Below are positions 15,512-23,546 of a stretch of 24,867 nucleotides of DNA, in pieces. The notes below the pieces were generated by a model. That model was not told where the DNA came from, searched no databases, and saw only the letters and a list, made by a program, of their open reading frames with translations. The translations under genes and the position numbers were made by a program. Source of the DNA: CAYNXB01 sp964401045 (GTDB taxonomy: Bacteria; Pseudomonadota; Alphaproteobacteria; Sphingomonadales; Sphingomonadaceae); the NCBI GenBank assembly GCA_964401045.1, contig CAYNXB010000038.1:1-24867 (forward strand), written 5' to 3'. Within the stretch, counting starts at the first letter, position 1, and each line of letters starts with the position of its first letter.

Positions 15512-16665
15512 ACGATCGAGTCTCCCGCCGCGGGCAACCGGTGGTGGCACTGCTGCTGGTGGTGATCGGCTGGTGCGCGCTGCGCACCGCGCTGTGGGAG
15601 ACACCCTTTCCCGTCCCGCTCGCGGCCGCCGTCCGGTCCGCGACGAGATTGATAGCGCCAATCCTGCACAAGACACCCGATGCGCCGCTTCGGCCGGCGT
15701 TGCCCACCAAGCCGCTGGCACCGCCGGTCCGGCCGCCGCGCGAGCCGCTGTGGCTTGAACCCCGGTACGGCTCACCGCCTGCCGTCGACGAGGGCGCTCC
15801 GGAGCCGCCCGGCATGGCGCTGGCGACCGATCCGGCACCCGGCTTCGCGAGAGTCTCACCGCGCGTTGCAGGCGGCCATGTGCTGCTGCTGGCCGCTGCT
15901 TTCGCCCAACTCCAGGTGCCGCCTGGACTGGCCGCGCTCGTGCTGCGCGCACGCGCGAGGCCGGCACCGGTTCCGGCGTTCCCGCTGCTGGTCGGCGATA
16001 GCGCGCGAACGCCCGGGAAACGCTGGTCGGGCGATGCGTGGCTCCTTGTGCGGCAGGACACGGCCACGCCGATCACCTCGGGCCGCGGCAGCTACGGGCA
16101 GAGTCAGGTCGGCGCGGTGCTGCGCTATCGCATCGCTCCGTCCAGCGGGCACCGGCCGGCGGCCTACGTCCGCGTGAGCTCGCCGCTCGCCAGTGCCGGC
16201 GAGGTGGAAGTGGCAGGTGGGCTTGCGGCGCGGCCGGTTCCGGGCGTGCCGGTCGCCCTCGCGGCCGAAGTGCGCGCGGCCCATTTCGATACCGGGACCG
16301 CCGCGCGGCCCGCGGTGTTCGCGTACAGCGAGTTTCCGCCACTTGAACTGCCGCTCGGCGTGCGCGGTGAAGCTTACGTCCAGGGCGGCTACGTCGGCGG
16401 CCGTTTCGCCACCCCGTTCGTCGATGGTCAGGTGCGCGTAGATCGCCACTTGGCCCGCCTCGGGCATGCCGAGTTGCGGGCGGGGGGCGGCGCCTGGGGT
16501 GGGGCGCAGAAAGGCGCGCAACGGCTCGACGTCGGCCCGGGCGCGACGTTCGCGGTCGAAGTCGGCGGCGCGCCGTTGCGGATGAGCGCGGACTGGCGTT
16601 TCCGCGTGGCGGGGGAAGCCAATCCGAGCTCCGGCCCGGCGTTGACGGTTTCGACGGGTTTCTAA
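15508..16665 (+). CDS. Predicted outer-membrane barrel partner of NfrB-like synthase (NfrA C-terminal-like)
   Basis: I do not recognise this 385-residue protein with certainty. It has a hydrophobic N-terminus (11-30, PVVALLLVVIGWCALRTALW) that could be a signal peptide or an anchor. A long Pro-rich stretch follows (about 60-105, with PLRPALPTKPLAPPVRPP). The region from about residue 172 to the end alternates polar and hydrophobic residues and terminates in Phe (VSTGF), as in outer-membrane barrels. Position next to an NfrB-like synthase suggests it corresponds to the C-terminal barrel of NfrA, but with no TPR array. It starts at GTG 15508, overlapping the synthase stop by 4 bp. A role in polysaccharide export is inferred from this pairing alone. 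Confidence 0.65.
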   Translation: MNDRVSRRGQPVVALLLVVIGWCALRTALWETPFPVPLAAAVRSATRLIAPILHKTPDAPLRPALPTKPLAPPVRPPREPLWLEPRYGSPPAVDEGAPEPPGMALATDPAPGFARVSPRVAGGHVLLLAAAFAQLQVPPGLAALVLRARARPAPVPAFPLLVGDSARTPGKRWSGDAWLLVRQDTATPITSGRGSYGQSQVGAVLRYRIAPSSGHRPAAYVRVSSPLASAGEVEVAGGLAARPVPGVPVALAAEVRAAHFDTGTAARPAVFAYSEFPPLELPLGVRGEAYVQGGYVGGRFATPFVDGQVRVDRHLARLGHAELRAGGGAWGGAQKGAQRLDVGPGATFAVEVGGAPLRMSADWRFRVAGEANPSSGPALTVSTGF

Positions 16666-16725
16666 AACAGCGGATTGCAGCGCTCTGCGCCTTCAATCCA
16701 TCACCGCCTTGCGTTACCGCGGGGC

Positions 16726-17636
<911 letters not shown>

Positions 17637-17640
<4 letters not shown>

Positions 17641-18389
17641 GGGTACTGCTGGCCCTCATCGCGCTCCTGCTGCTCTCGGGCCAGAGCGAGCCGATCCTGG
17701 TGCCCGAGGTGTCGCAGCACGAGGTGCAGGTGCGGCAGGGCTTCACGGGCACAGAACTGCTGCTGTTCGGCGCGATCCTCGATCCGCGCGGCATTCGGGC
17801 CGGGCGCGATTACGACATCGTGGTCGTGCTCAAAGGGCCGACTGAGGCGATTCGGCTGCGTGAGAAGCAGAAGGTTGCGGGCGTGTGGATAAACGCCGAC
17901 AGCACCGCGTTCCGTTCGGCCCCGTCGTTCTACGCGCTCGCGTCGTCGAAGCCGATCGACCAGATCGTCGATGCGCGCAGCGCGGCGATCTACGAGCTCG
18001 GGCTCGACTGGCTGCAACTGTCGCCGATCGGCGTGATCAATCCGGCCGAGCAGGCACGCTTCTCCGCCGGTCTTGTAGACCTGAAACGCCGCCAGCAGCT
18101 CTACCAGGAGAATCCCGGCGGGGTCTCGATCAACGAGCAGGTGCTTTACCAGGCGCGCATTTCGCTGCCTTCGAGCGTGAGCACCGGCACCTATACAGCA
18201 GAGACCTTCGCCATAGCCCGCGGCCAGGTGATCGCTTCCGCTACTGCCAAGATCGAGGTCCGCAAGCTCGGTTTCGAGCGTTTCGTGGCCGATGCCGCAC
18301 AGCACTGGAGCCTGCTTTATGGGCTCGCCGCGGTGGTCTTGGCCGTGGGCATGGGGTTGCTCGCGGGCCGTATCTTCTCGCTCGGCTGA
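17637..18389 (+). CDS. TIGR02186-family membrane protein (TauE partner)
   Basis: This 250-residue protein has a signal peptide (about 1-17, VLLALIALLLLSG), a periplasmic domain and a single C-terminal membrane helix (about 223-245, LLYGLAAVVLAVGMGLLAGRI). The domain shows VSQHEVQVRQGFTGTELLLFGAI and IVVVLKGP, which match the alphaproteobacterial TIGR02186 family from memory. No enzymatic motif is visible. It starts at GTG 17637 inside the TauE stop, so it is translationally coupled. It plausibly assists or gates the TauE-type exporter from the periplasmic side, but its function is undescribed as far as I know. Confidence 0.88.
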
Positions 18390-18414
18390 CCCGTATTTGG
18401 GGCGGTTTTGCAAA

Positions 18415-18444
18415 TTGACACGATCTTAACCGTCCGCCGTTAAC
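18415..18444 (+). promoter_or_regulatory. Putative sigma-70 promoter of the HerA-like gene
   Basis: A perfect -35 hexamer ttgaca (18415-18420) is followed after 18 bp by gttaac (18439-18444), a fair -10 element. Transcription would begin near 18451, about 33 bp before the ATG. Two ttaacc words (18426-18431 and 18440-18445) lie 14 bp apart over this promoter. They recall CtrA half-sites but have non-canonical spacing. Confidence 0.5.
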
Positions 18445-18483
18445 CCTGCCCGTCCGAGCGGAAGGCAAGGACGCGCCGAGTTC

Positions 18484-20211
18484 ATGACCGAATTGAGCAA
18501 GCAGCAGTTCCAGACGTTCCAGCCTGCCCACGCTCCGGCCGATGCCGCGGGCGCGGTGGCGCATGACGGGGCTCACAGGCAGGATAATCCGAGCCTGTCT
18601 GAAAATGCCCTCCAGCCGATCGGCGTGGTGCTCGAGATCGGCGGTGCCGGCTCGGTAATCGCGCTCGATCTTCAGCGCCTCAACGAATGCGCGGCGGACG
18701 CCGATCCGTCCATCTCGCTGGCCGGCCAGGTCGGCAGCCAGATCAAGATCCGCACCAGCCAGGGCTGGCTGTTGGCGAGCGTGCGCAACCAGAAGCACGA
18801 TCGGCGCGCGGGCGAGGGCGGCGGGATCGTCGCCCATGTCGACTTCCTGGGTGAAGGCGAGGAAGAGAAGCTCACCAGCAAGATCCACAGCTTTCGCCGC
18901 GGCGTTACCCGCTATCCCATCCCCGGCGCGCTGATCTTCCCCGCAACAACCGCCGATTTGAAACAGATCTATGCCTCCGATGGCCGCTCCTCGATTCAGA
19001 TCGGCACCGTCTATCCGACCAGCGACATCCGCGCCGGCCTTTATGTAGACGCGATGCTCGGCAAGCACTTCGCGCTGCTTGGCTCGACCGGCACCGGCAA
19101 GTCGACCAGCGCCGCGCTGATCCTTCACCGCATCTGCGAGATGGCGCCGCAGGGCCACATCGTGATGATCGACCCGCACGGCGAATATTCCGCCGCGTTT
19201 CGCAACACCGGGCAGATCTTCGACGTTTCGAACCTGCAGATGCCGTATTGGCTGATGAACTTCGAGGAGCACTGCGAGGTGTTTGTCACCTCGAAGGGCG
19301 ACGACCGCCAGGCGGACACCGACATTCTCGCCAAGTGCCTGCTCAAGTCGCGCAGCAAGAACCGCATGGCCGAAGCGCTCGGCAAGATCACGGTGGATTC
19401 GCCGATCCCCTATCTCCTGTCGGACCTGACCAACATCCTGCAGGACGAGATGGGCAAGCTCGACAAGGCGACGTCGAGCGCGCCGTATATGCGCATCAAG
19501 GCCAAGATCGACGAGCTCAAGAGCGACCCGCGCTACCAGTTCATGTTCTCCGGCATGCTGGTCGGCGATACGATGGCCGAGTTCCTCGCCAAGATTTTCC
19601 GCATGCCGAGCTCGGGCAAGCCGATCTCGATCGTGGATGTCTCGGGCGTGCCGTCGGACATCACTGCTACCGTGGTTGCGGTGCTCAGCCGGCTGACCTT
19701 CGACTTCGCCGTATGGGGCCGGGAGGAGAAACCGCGCCCGATCCTGCTCGTCTGCGAGGAGGCGCACCGCTACGTTCCCAACGAGAAGAACGCCGACGGC
19801 AGCTCGGTTGGCCGCATCCTCAGCCGCATCGCCAAGGAAGGCCGCAAGTACGGCATCAGCCTCGGCCTCATCACCCAGCGCCCGTCGGACCTTGCGGAAG
19901 GCGTGCTCTCGCAGTGCGGCACGATCATCTCGATGCGCCTCAACAACGAGCGCGACCAGAGCTTCGTCAAGGCGGCGATGCCCGAAGGCTCGCGCGGGTT
20001 CCTCGAATCGATCCCGGCCCTGCGCAACCGCGAATGCATCGTGGTGGGCGAGGGTGTGTCGATCCCGATCCGAGTCTCGTTCGATACGCTCGAGGAAGTG
20101 AAGCGTCCGGCGTCGGAAGACCCGAGCTTCATCGACCTCTGGCGTCAGTCCGGCGGCGAGGAAGAGGCGGTCATTCGCACCGTCCAGCGCTGGCGCGCAC
20201 AGAGCAAGTAA
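18484..20211 (+). CDS. HerA-like ATPase (DUF87, HAS-barrel plus RecA-like domain)
   Basis: This 575-residue FtsK/HerA-superfamily ATPase has a disordered N-terminus (1-40), a beta-rich HAS-barrel-like domain (about 44-135, IGVVLEIGGAGSVIALDL), then the motor. Walker A is GSTGTGKST (200-208), Walker B is ILLVCEEAH (420-428) and the sensor region is LGLITQRPSDL. A probable arginine finger lies in ALRNREC. HerA proteins are hexameric DNA translocases that usually pair with the NurA nuclease or with a toxin or antiviral effector. Neither neighbour is such a protein. It has its own promoter and stands alone, converging on the MATE gene with 10 bp between stops. This chromosomal orphan type is widespread in alphaproteobacteria and its role is unclear. 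Confidence 0.9.
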   Translation: MTELSKQQFQTFQPAHAPADAAGAVAHDGAHRQDNPSLSENALQPIGVVLEIGGAGSVIALDLQRLNECAADADPSISLAGQVGSQIKIRTSQGWLLASVRNQKHDRRAGEGGGIVAHVDFLGEGEEEKLTSKIHSFRRGVTRYPIPGALIFPATTADLKQIYASDGRSSIQIGTVYPTSDIRAGLYVDAMLGKHFALLGSTGTGKSTSAALILHRICEMAPQGHIVMIDPHGEYSAAFRNTGQIFDVSNLQMPYWLMNFEEHCEVFVTSKGDDRQADTDILAKCLLKSRSKNRMAEALGKITVDSPIPYLLSDLTNILQDEMGKLDKATSSAPYMRIKAKIDELKSDPRYQFMFSGMLVGDTMAEFLAKIFRMPSSGKPISIVDVSGVPSDITATVVAVLSRLTFDFAVWGREEKPRPILLVCEEAHRYVPNEKNADGSSVGRILSRIAKEGRKYGISLGLITQRPSDLAEGVLSQCGTIISMRLNNERDQSFVKAAMPEGSRGFLESIPALRNRECIVVGEGVSIPIRVSFDTLEEVKRPASEDPSFIDLWRQSGGEEEAVIRTVQRWRAQSK

Positions 20212-20221
20212 GCGCCGCTCC

Positions 20222-21679
20222 TTACACGTTCGGCGCCAACCTACCGGCGGGTTCGCCGTCGGCCTGCGCTTCCTCCTGCGCTTCCGCCGGCGTTTCGGCG
20301 AGGGCGTGTTTGCGCCACCCCGAATAGTTGTAGAACCACCATCCGAGCGCGAGCGCGGCGATCGAGCCGACGGTGAAGCTCCACCAGATCGCATCCGCCC
20401 CGAGCCGGCTGTAAGCCAGGAAATAGAACCCGAGGCGCACCGGATAGAGCGCCACGGCGATGATCATCAGCGGGATCCACACCGCGCCGCCGGCGCGCAT
20501 GGTGGCCGAATAGACCATCGTCACGCCAAACAGCATGAAGCTCCACACCGCGATGAACTGCATGTGCCGCGCCAGCGGCACCGCCGGGCTGTCCGGCCCC
20601 AGGAACAACACCAGCGCCGCCCGGTCGAAAGTCAGCAGGATCGCGGTGAGCACGCCGGTCATCAGGAAGTTCACCAGCACGCCCGCGCGGGTGATCTTGT
20701 CGAGATCGTCCCACTTCTTCGCGCCGATGAACTGCGCCGCCATCGCACTCACCGCGCCGCCGATCGCCATCGCCGGCATCTGGATGTAGGTGAACAGCTG
20801 CATCGATGCGGCGTAGGCGGCGGTCATCAGCAGCCCTTCGCGGTTGACCAGCCCGACCACGATGATGCCCGCCGCGCTCATCACCAGCATCTGCGCGCCC
20901 ATCGGAACGCCCTTGGTGATGATGTAGCTCATCTCGTCGCGCCGTGGGCGCAAGTAGGCGAGCTCGCTGCCGCGCAGGCGCAAGGGCAGGTCCCTGGCGT
21001 AGACGTAGATCAGCATCCCGACGAACGAGAGCAGGCTGGCGGCGATGGTCGATGTTGCCGAACCGGCGATGCCCATCGCGGGGAACGGCCCGAAGCCCGC
21101 GATCAGCATCGGATTGAGCACGGTGTCGATCACCACCGTCACCGCCATGAAGATCAGCGGCGTGCGGGAATCTCCCGCGCCGCGCAGCCCCATCGTCAGG
21201 ATCACCGAGACCATCATGAACGGCATAGAGACGAACATCAGGCGCAGGTAAGTCAACGCGAGCCCGTAAGCGTTGCCCGGCGTCTCCAGCACGTCGAGCA
21301 GGGCCGGCGCGGTAAGCCAGCCGAGCAAAGCGATCGCCGCCATCAGCATCGCCGAGAAGCCGACCGCGCTGCCGAACGTGCGCCGCGCGCCGTCGATGTC
21401 GCGGGCGCCGAAGCGCTGCCCGATCTTGACCGTGCCGGCCATGCCAAACCCGAAGGCTGCTCCGGCGACGAGGAACATGATGATGTTGGCATTGGCGGTT
21501 GCGGCCAGCGCATCCTCGCCGATCAGCCGCCCGACCCAGATCGAATTGATCGTGCCGCTGAGCGATTGGAGGATGTTCGCCATCAGCGTGGGCACCGCGA
21601 ACAGCATCAGCGTCTTGAGGATCGGCCCTTCGGTCAGGTTGCCGCGCATCTGCCGTTGGTCCGGAGGTCGCGAAGCCAT
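20222..21679 (-). CDS. MATE family multidrug/metabolite efflux transporter
   Basis: This inner-membrane transporter of 485 residues exports drugs or metabolites using a Na+ or H+ gradient. About 12 membrane helices form two halves. The first half begins GPILKTLMLFAVPTLMANILQSLSGTINSIWVGRLIG; the second begins after RRDEMSYIITKGVPMGAQMLVMSAAG. The typical LRGAGDSRTPLIF stretch is present. The C-terminal tail is Ala/Glu-rich (ETPAEAQEEAQADGE). The ATG at 21679 shares its A with the queE stop (TGATG), so the two are coupled. A downstream Met (MRGNLTEGP) is an alternative start. The link with queE is probably organisational; the substrate is unknown. Confidence 0.92.
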   Translation of the reverse strand: MASRPPDQRQMRGNLTEGPILKTLMLFAVPTLMANILQSLSGTINSIWVGRLIGEDALAATANANIIMFLVAGAAFGFGMAGTVKIGQRFGARDIDGARRTFGSAVGFSAMLMAAIALLGWLTAPALLDVLETPGNAYGLALTYLRLMFVSMPFMMVSVILTMGLRGAGDSRTPLIFMAVTVVIDTVLNPMLIAGFGPFPAMGIAGSATSTIAASLLSFVGMLIYVYARDLPLRLRGSELAYLRPRRDEMSYIITKGVPMGAQMLVMSAAGIIVVGLVNREGLLMTAAYAASMQLFTYIQMPAMAIGGAVSAMAAQFIGAKKWDDLDKITRAGVLVNFLMTGVLTAILLTFDRAALVLFLGPDSPAVPLARHMQFIAVWSFMLFGVTMVYSATMRAGGAVWIPLMIIAVALYPVRLGFYFLAYSRLGADAIWWSFTVGSIAALALGWWFYNYSGWRKHALAETPAEAQEEAQADGEPAGRLAPNV

Positions 21680-22413
21680 CAAGTCCCCCTGCTGTCGCCG
21701 TAGAGCTGGATGTGCAACCGCTTGGACAGAGTCAATCGGTGGTCGAGGCAAAGCTGTGCAAGCCAATGCTCGCGCGCGGCGAGGGTTGCCGCATCGGTGC
21801 CTTCGGCCATCAGCCAGATGCGTTGCGGCAGGATGCCGTGACGCCGTGCGAGCGCGAGCACTTCGTCGATGTCGCCCGGTTCGGCGATCACGAACTTGAA
21901 CACCGCGCGCGGGTCGGTCGCCCAGCGATCGAGCATGCGCGGGATAAGCGCCAGCTCCGCCGGGTTTCCCGAATGCGCGAGCTTGGGGCTGACGGTGTAC
22001 TGGTCGATCTGGATGTCGAGCGCGGCGGGCGGATCGGCGGTGCCGTTGGTCTCGATTTCGATCGCCATCGGCGGCAGCATGTCGAGCATTCGTGCCAGCG
22101 CCGCGCCCTGGAGCAATGGCTCGCCGCCGGTGATGACGAGGCGCGGCATGGCGAGTGCGGCGATGTGCGCTGCGGCGTCTTCCTCGCCCAGGGTGACCTG
22201 GTTGGCCTGGCGTTCGTAGGTGACGCCGGAGCGGTGCGGGCGGTTATCGCCATCGAACCGCCAGGTGTAGGCGGTGTCGCACCATTGGCACGCGAGATTG
22301 CAGCGAGACAGCCGCACGAACGCGCACGGCTTGCCCTGCGAGGGGCCTTCGCCTTGTAGCGAGGCGAAGATCTCCGGTTCGCCCGGCGTCGTGGCGGCGA
22401 GGGTCAGAGGCAT
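21679..22413 (-). CDS. queE: 7-carboxy-7-deazaguanine synthase (radical SAM)
   Basis: QueE uses a [4Fe-4S] cluster and S-adenosylmethionine to convert 6-carboxytetrahydropterin into 7-carboxy-7-deazaguanine, a step in queuosine biosynthesis. The 244-residue protein has the EIFASLQGEGPSQGKPCAFVRLSRCNL opening typical of QueE. The cluster-binding cysteines are C38, C42 and C45 in CNLACQWCDTAYTW. LVITGGEPLLQG and IEIETNGT follow. No queC, queD or queF lies in the window. The ATG at 22413 comes right before the conserved start; the Shine-Dalgarno is poor. A candidate -10 lies 34 bp upstream. The stop overlaps the MATE start by 1 base. Confidence 0.93.
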   Translation of the reverse strand: MPLTLAATTPGEPEIFASLQGEGPSQGKPCAFVRLSRCNLACQWCDTAYTWRFDGDNRPHRSGVTYERQANQVTLGEEDAAAHIAALAMPRLVITGGEPLLQGAALARMLDMLPPMAIEIETNGTADPPAALDIQIDQYTVSPKLAHSGNPAELALIPRMLDRWATDPRAVFKFVIAEPGDIDEVLALARRHGILPQRIWLMAEGTDAATLAAREHWLAQLCLDHRLTLSKRLHIQLYGDSRGT

Positions 22414-22655
22414 GGGCGGATGTTGGAGAGTGACAGGTGTGACACGGTTATAGCGTCGAAAAATGCGCGTGCATGCGTTTGCCCGCAGGCGCTGTGGCGG
22501 GGATCGGCTGGGAAGTTGAGCGGCGGGGCATGGCCGTCTGATGGCACGCCGCGCCATGGTAGGAAAACGAAACCTACGCGTGCCCGATCCCGTCGCCCCC
22601 TTTTGCTCGTCACGCTCAACGCCCACATGAAACGCCGGACTCGACAGGAGCATTC
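22414..22655. promoter_or_regulatory. Divergent queE / aldo-keto reductase region
   Basis: In this 242-bp gap the minus strand shows tataac (22452-22447), a good -10 for queE giving a leader of about 27 nt, but no matching -35. That leader is too short for a preQ1 riboswitch. Towards the reductase is a small inverted repeat, gtagg (22559-22563) and cctac (22573-22577), with an A-rich 9-nt spacer, a possible operator. The reductase has a clean Shine-Dalgarno (aggag) just before its ATG. I see no coding gene. Confidence 0.45.
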
Positions 22656-23546
22656 ATGCCGGACACCACTCTCCATAACGCCGCCGATCTTGCTGCGGCC
22701 GGCGCCTTTCGCATCGGTGACCGGACGGTAAAACGCATGGGTTACGGCGCGATGCAACTCGCGGGGCCGGGCGTGTTCGGCCCGCCGCGCGATCGCGACG
22801 CCGCGATCGCGGTGCTGCATGCCGCGATCGAGGCGGGCGTCGATCACATCGACACCAGCGACTTCTACGGTCCGCATGTCACCAACCAGATCATTCGTGA
22901 GGCGCTGCATCCCTATCCAGCGGACCTGACCATCGTGACCAAAGTCAGCGCGAAGCGCGGCCCGGCCGGTGAGTGGCTCCCCGCGATGTCTCCCGACGAG
23001 CTGCGGGCGGCGGTCGAAAGCAACCTCGAGAACCTCGGGCTCGAGGCGCTCGACGTGGTCAACCTGCGTTCGATGCACGATGTCCACGGGCCGGCGGAAG
23101 GACCGCTCGAAGAGCAGGTGGAGGCGCTCGCGAGGATGCAGCAGGAAGGCCTGATACGGCACGTCGGCCTGTCGAACGTCACTCGCAAGCAGGTCGAGGA
23201 CGGGCGCGGGATCGTCCCGATCGTGTGCGTCCAGAACCAGTACAACGTCGCCAACCGCGACGATGATGCCCTGATCGACTGGCTGGCGGAGGAGGGCATC
23301 GCGTACGTGCCGTTCTTCCCACTCGGCGGGTTCAGCCCGTTACAGTCGCAGGAACTGGACGCGGTCGCGGCGGAAGTGGATGCGAGCCCGATGCAGGTCG
23401 CGCTCGCATGGTTGCTGCAGCGCGCGCCCAACGTGCTGCTCATTCCCGGCACCTCGTCGGTTGCTCACCTGGAAGAGAACCTCGCCGCCGCCGCGCTCGA
23501 GCTGAGCGAGGAAGCGGTAGCGCGGCTGAACGCGATCGGCGCCTAG
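22656..23546 (+). CDS. Aldo-keto reductase, YdbC/PdxI-like
   Basis: This 296-residue NADPH-dependent reductase closely resembles E. coli YdbC (PdxI, pyridoxal reductase) by recalled sequence: MGYGAMQLAGPGVFGPPRDR, HIDTSDFYGPHVTNQIIREAL and VPFFPLGGFSPLQSQ. It would reduce pyridoxal to pyridoxine in vitamin B6 salvage, if function is conserved. Catalytic residues D66, Y71 and K96 are intact. The usual AKR active-site His is replaced by Arg (R138 in DVVNLRSM), a feature shared with YdbC itself. The start is ATG 22656 with a clear aggag. Its TAG overlaps the valS stop on the other strand through the shared CTAG. Confidence 0.9.
   Translation: MPDTTLHNAADLAAAGAFRIGDRTVKRMGYGAMQLAGPGVFGPPRDRDAAIAVLHAAIEAGVDHIDTSDFYGPHVTNQIIREALHPYPADLTIVTKVSAKRGPAGEWLPAMSPDELRAAVESNLENLGLEALDVVNLRSMHDVHGPAEGPLEEQVEALARMQQEGLIRHVGLSNVTRKQVEDGRGIVPIVCVQNQYNVANRDDDALIDWLAEEGIAYVPFFPLGGFSPLQSQELDAVAAEVDASPMQVALAWLLQRAPNVLLIPGTSSVAHLEENLAAAALELSEEAVARLNAIGA

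Noticed and set aside
18426..18444. Canonical full CtrA site (TTAA-N7-TTAA)
   Set aside because: The two TTAA words are separated by 10 bp, not 7, so it is kept only as a weak hypothesis.
18241..20394. 717-codon open frame antisense to the HerA-like gene
   Set aside because: It has no recognisable domain and low-complexity Arg/Ala/Asp composition typical of GC-rich shadow frames. The plus strand encodes a complete ATPase with all motifs.
20306..21703. 465-codon open frame antisense to the MATE gene
   Set aside because: Its composition is dominated by His, Arg, Gln and Asp with no hydrophobic core, which marks it as a shadow of a membrane-protein gene.
22414..22440. preQ1 riboswitch in the queE leader
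   Set aside because: The predicted leader is only about 27 nt and shows no pseudoknot-forming stem or A-rich tail, and queE belongs to the biosynthesis step before preQ1.
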